Virus record (IMG/VR): IMGVR_UViG_3300005582_000030
Span: 1-40,145 of that record
Reading direction: 5' to 3' (one strand)
DNA: 40,145 nt
Source of the DNA: a virus
The position numbers and the translations under genes are program-made. Below, piece after piece: positions 33,316 through 39,813 of this stretch; within the stretch, counting starts at the first letter, position 1, and each line of letters opens with the position of its first letter. The notes beneath the pieces are model-generated. The model did no database searches, had not been told where the DNA came from, and worked only from the letters and a program-made list of their open reading frames with translations.

Positions 33316-34464
33316 ATGCCAACATTCGGCCAACAATTTTTACAAGGCTTTACTGGCACCAGCAGCTTGCGTGATTATACTCACGCAAGCAAAGCCTTCA
33401 CAACCAACGCATTTGAACTCAAGCCACGCTACAAGTTCCTGTTTCATGTGAGCTTCACGCTCAACTCGGACATTCCGGCAATTTCCAAAGTGATTGGCAC
33501 ACAGGAAGCACAAAATCTCAGTGTGGTGGTCAAAACTGTGGATCTACCCAAGTATAGTATTGCGACTGAAACTCTCAATCAGTACAACCGCAAGCGTGTG
33601 GTACAGACCAAGATCAATTATGAACCAGTTACACTGACGTTTCATGATGATTCGGGCGACAATGTACGTAACATGTGGTACAACTACTACAGTTATTACT
33701 ACAAAGATCCCAGCCAAAATTATCTAGCACCCAACAGTACCAACGGCAGTCTTGGGCAGTCGGGCAACAAAGCATCAGGATTTGGTTACAATGCTCGAGA
33801 CATTTACGAAAATCAACGACTGGGCAATGTCAACGACTGGGGCTATATTGGTGAAGCATTTAATGATGGCACAAGTTCAGCGTCAGGCAAACCGCCATTC
33901 TTCCGTGACATACGTATCTACGGCATGGACCAACACAAGTTTGCTGAATATGTGTTGATCAACCCAGTGATCACAGCTTTTAATCATGACCAATATTCTT
34001 ATGCTGAAGGTGCTGGCACTATGCAAAACACCATGACCATTGCATACGAAACAGTAAAATATTATTCAGGCGCTGTGGGCAATCAACGACCCGACATCAA
34101 CGTGCAAGGTTTTGCTGATCCTGCACATTACGATACTACCACAAGTCCTATTTCAAGACCAGGTTCGAGAGCCACAGTTTTTGGACAAGGCGGCTTGCTA
34201 GACGCAGGAGGCGGCATCCTGGAAGATTTGCAAAGTGGTGGCTTGCTTGGCGCTATTGGTGCTGTGCAAAAAGCCGGCACAGCCTACAACACATTCAAAG
34301 GCAAAAACATTGCCAGCATTGCCAAGGGCGAAGCAATCACACAAGGAGTCAAGAGTATTCAAGGTGCTATTCCTGGCGCCATACGCAGTATTCCTGGTCG
34401 TTCCAGCGGCATGTACTTTCCCAGCCCACAGAGCCCTGGCAATAACAACACCACAGGTAGATAA
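33316..34464 (+). CDS. Tail-tube-fold structural protein, possibly a baseplate tube initiator
   Basis: The 382-residue protein begins MPTFGQQFLQGFTGTSSLRD. Residues about 35-130 (LKPRYKFLFHVSFTLNSDI, SVVVKTVDLPKYSIATETL, KINYEPVTLTFHDD) follow the same pattern as tube proteins. A Tyr-rich stretch (MWYNYYSYYYKDPSQNYL) and a Gly/Ala-rich C-terminus (GGLLDAGGGILEDLQSGG) follow. T4 has tube-fold baseplate proteins gp48 and gp54 that start tube growth, and this protein could be one; that match is inferred from pattern and position after gp19. Its start has only a weak ribosome site, with a small TTAG/CTAA stem just upstream. Confidence 0.55.
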   Translation: MPTFGQQFLQGFTGTSSLRDYTHASKAFTTNAFELKPRYKFLFHVSFTLNSDIPAISKVIGTQEAQNLSVVVKTVDLPKYSIATETLNQYNRKRVVQTKINYEPVTLTFHDDSGDNVRNMWYNYYSYYYKDPSQNYLAPNSTNGSLGQSGNKASGFGYNARDIYENQRLGNVNDWGYIGEAFNDGTSSASGKPPFFRDIRIYGMDQHKFAEYVLINPVITAFNHDQYSYAEGAGTMQNTMTIAYETVKYYSGAVGNQRPDINVQGFADPAHYDTTTSPISRPGSRATVFGQGGLLDAGGGILEDLQSGGLLGAIGAVQKAGTAYNTFKGKNIASIAKGEAITQGVKSIQGAIPGAIRSIPGRSSGMYFPSPQSPGNNNTTGR

Positions 34465-34466
34465 TC

Positions 34467-34841
34467 ATGTCTACAGTTAATGATACCAACTACCGAATTG
34501 ACCAAACGGTAAGAGTTTTTGATACCTTTTACGACTATGATGTTGACATTCCTGTGGGCGAATATGATGTGGTCAACAGTTATTTTCGATCAATAATGAC
34601 TACCAAGCAAGCAGCAGATAACTTTACTGTGAGCTTGTTCAAAGTAGCCGAAGATACCAAAATTCCAGCCCTGACACTGTTACAGACTTTTCAAGCCAGC
34701 GGCGGCGGAGTTGGCAATTCAATGAGTATAAACTTGAACATGGCCTACTATCTCAACAGCATTCGCAACAGGGCCACTTTGCTAGGCGTGGGCGTGGCTG
34801 TGATACCAAACTATTATGCAGCCAGAAACGTGGTGCAGTAA
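34467..34841 (+). CDS. Conserved hypothetical, probable structural protein
   Basis: The 124-residue protein begins MSTVNDTNYRIDQTVRVFDT. It has Tyr-rich strands (DTFYDYDVDIPVGEYDVVNS) and an alpha/beta tail (MAYYLNSIRNRATLLGVGVA). No family is recognised. It sits between the tube-like protein and gp4/gp50, overlapping the latter's start by one base (TAATG), so it is probably made with virion assembly proteins. Confidence 0.55.
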   Translation: MSTVNDTNYRIDQTVRVFDTFYDYDVDIPVGEYDVVNSYFRSIMTTKQAADNFTVSLFKVAEDTKIPALTLLQTFQASGGGVGNSMSINLNMAYYLNSIRNRATLLGVGVAVIPNYYAARNVVQ

Positions 34842-35272
34842 TGGCTCGTTGGGCACAGGGATACTATGACATTCTGAATCCTGCCAAGTACGTGGGCTCG
34901 GGCAAGCCAAGGTACAGATCTGGTTGGGAACTAAGCTTCATGCGCTTTTGTGATTCAAATGATGCTGTGCTGCAATGGGCCAGCGAAGCAGTACAAATAC
35001 CCTACAGACATCCATTAACTGGCAAGCAAACTGTGTATGTGCCAGACTTTTTGATCACTTATCGCACTCGCAACAACACCATGCGAGCTGAACTGATCGA
35101 AATCAAACCCAAAAAACAAAGTGTAATCGAGTCAAAGATGAACAGCCGTGATCGAGCTGTGGTGGCCATCAACTATGCCAAATGGCAGGCCGCAACCAAA
35201 TGGTGTCAACGCCAAGGACTCACATTCAGAGTGGTCACAGAACAGGACATGTTTCACAACGGTCGAGCCTAG
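34841..35272 (+). CDS. gp4: Head completion protein, T4 gp4 (gp50) family
   Basis: T4 gp4 acts at the end of DNA packaging so that the tail can join. The 143-residue protein has the family start YYDILNPAKYVGSGKPRYRS, then the nuclease-like pattern E30 (SGWELSFMRF), PD at 68-69 (VYVPDFLITY) and E87-x-K89 (ELIEIKPKK), which is a PD-(D/E)xK core of TnsA type. The length matches T4 gp4 (about 150). It begins on the last base of the previous stop codon. The active residues look intact, consistent with trimming of DNA ends, though that activity is inference. Confidence 0.85.
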   Translation: MARWAQGYYDILNPAKYVGSGKPRYRSGWELSFMRFCDSNDAVLQWASEAVQIPYRHPLTGKQTVYVPDFLITYRTRNNTMRAELIEIKPKKQSVIESKMNSRDRAVVAINYAKWQAATKWCQRQGLTFRVVTEQDMFHNGRA

Positions 35273-35275
35273 CCC

Positions 35276-35283
35276 CATAAATA
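35276..35283 (+). promoter_or_regulatory. Late promoter motif CATAAATA for the small terminase gene
   Basis: The motif is followed by only TGGT before the ATG at 35288, the clearest forward-strand example of a leaderless late start. Confidence 0.72.
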
Positions 35284-35287
35284 TGGT

Positions 35288-35794
35288 ATGACGAGAAAAC
35301 TTGAAGAACTGTTTGATCTCCCGCCTACTGAAGAAGAAGTAGACCTTGCTCTACCCGATCTTCCCACCAATAGACAAACCCTACAAGCACTAGACGAAGC
35401 CATTGACAAAGTTGATGGTGCGTTGCCTGCTGTGCGCGGACTTGAAGCGTCTGATGCTGAAATGGACGATCTCAGCGACCTAGCTAAATCCAGTTACAAA
35501 GATCTCATGGACTTGGGCATGCAAGTAGACAGTCGTTTTGCTAGCGAAATATTCTCAGTAGCATCAAATATGCTGGGGCATGCTATCACAGCAAAAACAG
35601 CCAAACTAGACAAAAAGCTCAAGATGATTGATCTGCAGATGAAGAAAATGCGCCTGGATCAACAGCAACAAGTGTTAGATTCAAAAGAAAACGAAGGCTT
35701 GGCCTCCACACAAACAGCACACGGAGTGGTTCTAAGCCGCAATGATTTGCTGGAACGTATTATTGGCAAAGGCCAAAACGCACAAAAAGAATAA
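35288..35794 (+). CDS. gp16: Small terminase subunit, T4 gp16-like
   Basis: gp16 recognises DNA and regulates the large terminase during packaging. The 168-residue protein starts MTRKLEELFDLPPTEEEVDL, a start I associate with gp16 of marine T4-like phages. It has an acidic N-terminal half, a central helical segment (SSYKDLMDLGMQVDSRFASE) and a strongly basic coiled region (KTAKLDKKLKMIDLQMKKMR). The length fits T4 gp16 (164). No ribosome site is present; a late promoter ends four bases upstream. The large terminase (gp17), which follows gp16 in T4, is not here, so the pair has been split. Confidence 0.8.
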   Translation: MTRKLEELFDLPPTEEEVDLALPDLPTNRQTLQALDEAIDKVDGALPAVRGLEASDAEMDDLSDLAKSSYKDLMDLGMQVDSRFASEIFSVASNMLGHAITAKTAKLDKKLKMIDLQMKKMRLDQQQQVLDSKENEGLASTQTAHGVVLSRNDLLERIIGKGQNAQKE

Positions 35795-35797
35795 ATA
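35790..35797 (+). promoter_or_regulatory. Late promoter motif AATAAATA
   Basis: The TAA at 35792-35794 is the stop codon of the gp16 gene. The ATG at 35816 lies 18 bases downstream, with AGGA (35804-35807) between. Confidence 0.68.
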
Positions 35798-35815
35798 TAC
35801 AACAGGATACTGAAT

Positions 35816-36421
35816 ATGAAACCATTTGCAAGATACCTAGCCGAAAGTGAACGTACATACAACTACCGTATCAAGGTAGTGGGTGATGTGCCCACAGGCT
35901 TTTTTAAAGAGCTTGAAGACAAGTGTGCTCAATTTGACATTGTCAAAATGTCAAATGCCAAGAGCACCCCAGTTCGCAAGCAGATTCCAGACTTCCCGGC
36001 ATTTCCCAACCAGTCAATGAACATTGTGGATGTGGAATTCAAGTACCCAGCTATTGAGCCACAGATCAAACAACTGGCACAAATACTGGGCCTGGATCCA
36101 AATCGTATTGTGATGAACACAACAGGGTACGAAGAAAGTTTGACAGACGAAGGCAACAAGATTGAAGATCAAAATAAAGATTTGTTAGATTCACCGTACC
36201 CTGCACCTGATGCTGAACAAAAAGCATTGAAGAAAGATTACGCAACTGGTCCTTATGACCATGAAGTTGTAAAGAACGCTTACAAGAGTAACTTCACAGT
36301 AGCTGGAGGAAAGACGCCCCCAGCAAAAACCACAAACGAATTGCCCATGGGTGACAAGAGTCCATTCAGCAATATCAAACGTCAACCCAAGCCAGCAACT
36401 GGCGCCCAACCTCGAGGATAA
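35816..36421 (+). CDS. Conserved phage protein with capsid-targeting-like N-terminus
   Basis: A 201-residue protein. Residues 1-10, MKPFARYLAE, resemble the T4 capsid-targeting peptide (MKTYQEFIAE) and end in an LxE prohead-protease site. After this is a compact alpha/beta part (YNYRIKVVGDVPTGFFKEL, FPAFPNQSMNIVDVEFKYPA, QLAQILGLDPNRIVMNTTGY). It ends with a polar tail rich in Lys, Asp and Pro. Similar proteins seem common in marine T4-like phages, but I know no function. The likely reading is a head-associated internal protein. It begins the cassette after gp16 with its own late promoter. Confidence 0.65.
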   Translation: MKPFARYLAESERTYNYRIKVVGDVPTGFFKELEDKCAQFDIVKMSNAKSTPVRKQIPDFPAFPNQSMNIVDVEFKYPAIEPQIKQLAQILGLDPNRIVMNTTGYEESLTDEGNKIEDQNKDLLDSPYPAPDAEQKALKKDYATGPYDHEVVKNAYKSNFTVAGGKTPPAKTTNELPMGDKSPFSNIKRQPKPATGAQPRG

Positions 36422-36426
36422 TCCAA

Positions 36427-38523
36427 ATGACATTTTTTTACGATTTAAACAAAAAGCTCGACTCTATTCGCGAGAAGCCAGAAGTCACACACGGTCAATT
36501 AAATGAACGTGACATGAGCCGTGCGGCCAAAGGCTATGAAAAGTATGGCAAACAAGGTATGGAGGCCTTGGCCAAGGCCGGACGTGAAGGCAAGGCGCTT
36601 GACCCAGTTCGCAACCGGTATGACAAATACGACGAAAGCCAACTCAATGAACTAAGTCCTGAACTGCTGAAGAGAGCAAGAGACAAAGCAGGTATGAAAT
36701 ATGCTGATGCTGACGACCGCCGAGATCAAAAAGCATCAGACAAATACAATAGACAAGATGACAAGTTCAACAGTGCCTTGCGTAAAAAACAAAAACAAAA
36801 AGACATGGACGAAGGCATGGGCGATGTAGTCAAGAAAATTGGCGGCATGGCCAAAACAGTCGGCAAGAAAATTGGCAAAGCTGTCACAGGTGGCAACGAT
36901 GTGGAACTGTTGATGCGTTTGCAAAAAGACATGGGTGTTCCACAAACTGGCATGAAGCCTGGTGCTGAACCTAATCCAAAACAAGTTAAAGAAAAAATGA
37001 ATCCTGCCAAGGCCAAGAGTTTTGCAGCATTGGCACCACCCAAAGACAAAATTACTTTTGCCGACAAGATTGCCGGCGCCAAAAAAGAAGTTGATGAGAT
37101 GTTGGGTGACGTGGCTGCTGAAGCAATGAAGTCAGCACTCAGCGGTGGCCAAAAGAAACTGGACAAGAACAACAACGGCCGACTAGATGCCAATGACTTT
37201 GCTATGCTCCGTAAAGGTGCAGGCAAACAAGAAACTGACGAAGGTTGGGACGACATGATGAAGGACACTGAGCGTCGTCGTAGCGCACCTAAAATTGGTT
37301 CTATCACACACGGCTCCAAGCACGATGTTGAAGAGATTCCAGGCGGTCGTAGAGTAACTCGCAGAGTTGATCCCAACACTGGTCACTCAGTTGGTGCAGA
37401 CGATGATGGTCCAGCTGACGGCGAAAAGCGTGGACGTGGTCGTCCAAAGGGCACCAAGGGTGCTATTGGTGCCAAAGGCCCAAGCGGTAAGTCAAAGTTA
37501 ATGAACAAAGAAGCCAGCCATGACGAGAATCCAAATATTGCCAAGGCCAAGGCCATTCTCAAGAAAGCTGGCTATACTGTTACCATGGACGGCGAAGAAG
37601 AGCTAGATGAAAAAGCAGTGAGCAAAAAACAACAACGCTTCATGGGCATGGTACATGCTACACAAAAGGGTGAAAAAGCCCCTTCAAAAGAAGTTGCCAA
37701 GGTAGCCAAGAGCATGGGCAAGAAAGATGCAGAAGATTTTGCATCAACCAAACACAAGGGCTTGCCTGAAAAGAAAAAAACAGAAGGCAAGAAGAAAGAA
37801 AAAACTGAAGAGCAAGGCGGCACAGGTACACCCACAGCCTCAAGTGGTTTCAGCTATGGCAAAGGCATTTATGATTCACTAAATCGTGAACTAGAAGGCA
37901 TGATTTCTGAAGGCATGAACATAAACATGAGCATGAACTCAGACGCCAATGGCGGCCCAAGCAAGAGCTTGACTGTTACTGCCACTGACGAAGATGCAAT
38001 AAAATTAAGTCAACTGTTGAAGAGTGCAGGGCTTGGAGGTGGCAATGATCAAGGCTACGGCGGATCTGGTTATCAATCAGCCTGCGGCTGTGGCACACCT
38101 GACTGCTCATGTGGCGATCAAGAAATGGACGAAGCCTATGGCGACAATGCAGTGAGCCAAAATGCTCCAGACTATCCCACAAACACCGAAACTGCTGAAG
38201 ACAATTTTGAATATGCAGGTGGTTTGAACAAGCCCAAGTCAACTGGTCAGACAACTGTGCCAGTGATCGCCAGCCAAGAAGAACGCCAAGAAAGCTATGC
38301 TGCCGAAGAAGAAGATGCCATCAAGCGCATGATGGAAATGGCCGGCGTTAAAGAAGCCAAGAAGCCTGATGCTAATAAAGATGGTATTCCAGATTACGCT
38401 CAAGACGGAAAAGGTTCGAAAGACCTTGGAAAAGCAAAAGACAAAGAGAAAAAAGTAGACGAAGGTATCCTTGCCTCTACTGCTAATCTTTGGAAAGAAT
38501 ACAAAGGCCAATACGGAGTTTAA
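36427..38523 (+). CDS. Charged mosaic head or DNA-associated protein with AT-hook
   Basis: A 698-residue, very Lys/Glu/Asp/Gly-rich, mostly disordered protein. In order: LNE|R near residue 28; a Lys-rich region (KKIGGMAKTVGKKIGKAVTG); a calcium-loop-like DKNNNGRLDAND at 246-257; an AT-hook RGRGRPKG at 335-342; a DUF3008-like block at about 396-450 (SKKQQRFMGMVHATQKGEKA, DFASTKHKGLPEKK); a Cys cluster CGCGTPDCSCG near 553; and a second acidic loop DANKDGIPDYAQD near 648. Short sites such as MDE|G, LDE|K, ISE|G and VDE|G recur along the chain. An internal head protein that binds DNA and may be cut during maturation is the best guess; this is inference. GAGGAT precedes the start. Confidence 0.65.
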   Translation: MTFFYDLNKKLDSIREKPEVTHGQLNERDMSRAAKGYEKYGKQGMEALAKAGREGKALDPVRNRYDKYDESQLNELSPELLKRARDKAGMKYADADDRRDQKASDKYNRQDDKFNSALRKKQKQKDMDEGMGDVVKKIGGMAKTVGKKIGKAVTGGNDVELLMRLQKDMGVPQTGMKPGAEPNPKQVKEKMNPAKAKSFAALAPPKDKITFADKIAGAKKEVDEMLGDVAAEAMKSALSGGQKKLDKNNNGRLDANDFAMLRKGAGKQETDEGWDDMMKDTERRRSAPKIGSITHGSKHDVEEIPGGRRVTRRVDPNTGHSVGADDDGPADGEKRGRGRPKGTKGAIGAKGPSGKSKLMNKEASHDENPNIAKAKAILKKAGYTVTMDGEEELDEKAVSKKQQRFMGMVHATQKGEKAPSKEVAKVAKSMGKKDAEDFASTKHKGLPEKKKTEGKKKEKTEEQGGTGTPTASSGFSYGKGIYDSLNRELEGMISEGMNINMSMNSDANGGPSKSLTVTATDEDAIKLSQLLKSAGLGGGNDQGYGGSGYQSACGCGTPDCSCGDQEMDEAYGDNAVSQNAPDYPTNTETAEDNFEYAGGLNKPKSTGQTTVPVIASQEERQESYAAEEEDAIKRMMEMAGVKEAKKPDANKDGIPDYAQDGKGSKDLGKAKDKEKKVDEGILASTANLWKEYKGQYGV

Positions 38524-38524
38524 T

Positions 38525-38695
38525 ATGACCAAGAAACTAAATGAATCAGTGTTGACAACACCACCTGTGATGAATCCTCACAGTCCAGCCAACAATGGCT
38601 ACAAGCAACAGCCAGTCGAAATTCCTGGTGTGTTATATCAAACACGCGAGTTGTTTCAGCCGGTGATTGCTATCCCGCCTGAGGACAAGAAATAA
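38525..38695 (+). CDS. Small hypothetical protein
   Basis: A 56-residue protein, MTKKLNESVLTTPPVMNP to the C-terminal PPEDKK. The ATG at 38525 is chosen because it directly follows the previous stop and is preceded by GGAG. An upstream in-frame ATG at 38471 would run inside the preceding gene. It has an LNE|S site at residues 5-7, like the neighbouring proteins. It is Pro-rich and probably unstructured. Its stop overlaps the next ATG. Confidence 0.5.
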   Translation: MTKKLNESVLTTPPVMNPHSPANNGYKQQPVEIPGVLYQTRELFQPVIAIPPEDKK

Positions 38696-39030
38696 TGGCC
38701 GCAATTCAAGTCGTAAACGCTGTGAGTAACACAGCCTGGACAACAGACAAGGTAGAAATTGCCACAACTCTTGCCAACGTAACATTTCAGGTTAGTGCTG
38801 TACAATTAACGTACTCACAGGCCAACGGCGTTGTAGCAAACGCTACAATGACCACTGATGTTGGCAATCTTTATGCCAATGCTATTGTTGTTCCTGGCAA
38901 CTCAGTTCAGCAATACTATGTTGGTGCTGGTAACTATCTCAATATTGTTACTGGTACTGCATTCAGCGCCACTGCAATTGGCTCTGCAACTTCTGCTACC
39001 GCTGGTGAGAATGGCGTAGGCAACGGCTAA
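38695..39030 (+). CDS. Small beta-rich structural protein
   Basis: The 111-residue protein is Ala/Val/Thr/Asn-rich (TTLANVTFQVSAVQLTYSQA, NAIVVPGNSVQQYYVGAGNY) and ends in a Gly/Asn tail. The alternating pattern suggests a small beta-sandwich, as in head-decoration or fibre-cap proteins. No family is recognised. It overlaps both neighbours by one base, so it is translated with the surrounding cassette. Confidence 0.5.
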   Translation: MAAIQVVNAVSNTAWTTDKVEIATTLANVTFQVSAVQLTYSQANGVVANATMTTDVGNLYANAIVVPGNSVQQYYVGAGNYLNIVTGTAFSATAIGSATSATAGENGVGNG

Positions 39031-39395
39031 TGCGAGCGCAAGAGTTCATTGCAGAAGACACAGTTGGCAAGATTAGCAAACGCAATCAAAATGCCACTGT
39101 GGGTCTCAACAAGTTTAGAGATTCTCAGTTTGCAGACCGTGTGTATGAACTCAACAGAATCATGATGGCCGTGGCATCTACTGATGGTACATTTGTCCCG
39201 GAAATTGATAGCGAAAGCTGGGCAGGACGTAACAATGTAGCCGCACCATATACCCCTGAAGAACAGAACATGTTGAAAAAAGCCTATCAAGCAGTTGGCA
39301 GCCATCACGAAGATCTAAATCAAGGTGATCTTAACTCACAAGAACATCCAGCAGTAAACACCACAAGCCCCATGCAGGCGTTCAAAGGTTACTGA
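39030..39395 (+). CDS. Putative packaged internal protein A with capsid-targeting N-terminus
   Basis: The 121-residue protein starts MRAQEFIAEDTVGKISKRNQ. EFIAE is identical to the core of the T4 internal-protein targeting peptide (MKTYQEFIAE) and gives an IAE|D cut site after residue 9. The middle is helical (LNKFRDSQFADRVYELNRIM). The end, VNTTSPMQAFKGY, is nearly the same as the end of the next gene. It is therefore likely to be loaded into the prohead; the effect inside the host is unknown. Start and stop overlap neighbours (TAATG and TGATG). Confidence 0.6.
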   Translation: MRAQEFIAEDTVGKISKRNQNATVGLNKFRDSQFADRVYELNRIMMAVASTDGTFVPEIDSESWAGRNNVAAPYTPEEQNMLKKAYQAVGSHHEDLNQGDLNSQEHPAVNTTSPMQAFKGY

Positions 39396-39775
39396 TGCGA
39401 GCTCGTGAGTTCATCACTGAACAAGCAACTTTGCCTCCAGAGCAAGCAGATCCCATGAATCATGTGTTTACGTTGCCTGGAGTACAGTCCAGCGACCCTT
39501 ATCAAATATATCGCTTGGGTGTGGCCATGGCTCGTGCCCGAAGTGATGCAGGAACAGATGGCCTCACTGATAAATTACCTGCATGGTCAGCAGAAGCTGC
39601 CTTTGGTGAAGACGCTGTGATTGCAGGGTTTGATGCTGGCGTCGAGACAGTTATTGATCAAGCACTAAGCATGGCCGGCTTGCCTGGCAAAAAAGTACAA
39701 ATAAGCTCGCCAAACAGCCTAGAGCCTGGCTCAGTAAATCACACCAGCCCTGTCAAGCCGTTTAACGGTTATTGA
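39395..39775 (+). CDS. Putative packaged internal protein B with capsid-targeting N-terminus
   Basis: The 126-residue protein starts MRAREFITEQATLPPEQADP, with an ITE|Q cut site after residue 9, and ends VNHTSPVKPFNGY. Between these ends its sequence (FTLPGVQSSDPYQIYRLGVA, WSAEAAFGEDAVIAGFDAGV) shows no obvious similarity to the previous protein. Matching ends around different middles suggest a shared targeting frame carrying different cargo. It is translationally coupled to the previous gene. Confidence 0.6.
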   Translation: MRAREFITEQATLPPEQADPMNHVFTLPGVQSSDPYQIYRLGVAMARARSDAGTDGLTDKLPAWSAEAAFGEDAVIAGFDAGVETVIDQALSMAGLPGKKVQISSPNSLEPGSVNHTSPVKPFNGY

Positions 39776-39782
39776 ATTTACA

Positions 39783-39813
39783 GCTAAATATTCCAATAAA
39801 GAATATTTAGATC
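39783..39813 (+). promoter_or_regulatory. Late promoter GCTAAATA inside a perfect 10-bp inverted repeat
   Basis: CTAAATATTC (39784-39793) and GAATATTTAG (39801-39810) flank the loop CAATAAA. The TAAATA core is in the 5' arm, and its mirror copy in the 3' arm faces left. The ATG at 39814 is three bases after the stem. No good ribosome site is visible. Confidence 0.72.

Noticed and set aside
38471-38524. Upstream start for the 56-residue protein
   Set aside because: The extension lies inside the preceding gene in another frame; the ATG at 38525 follows GGAG.
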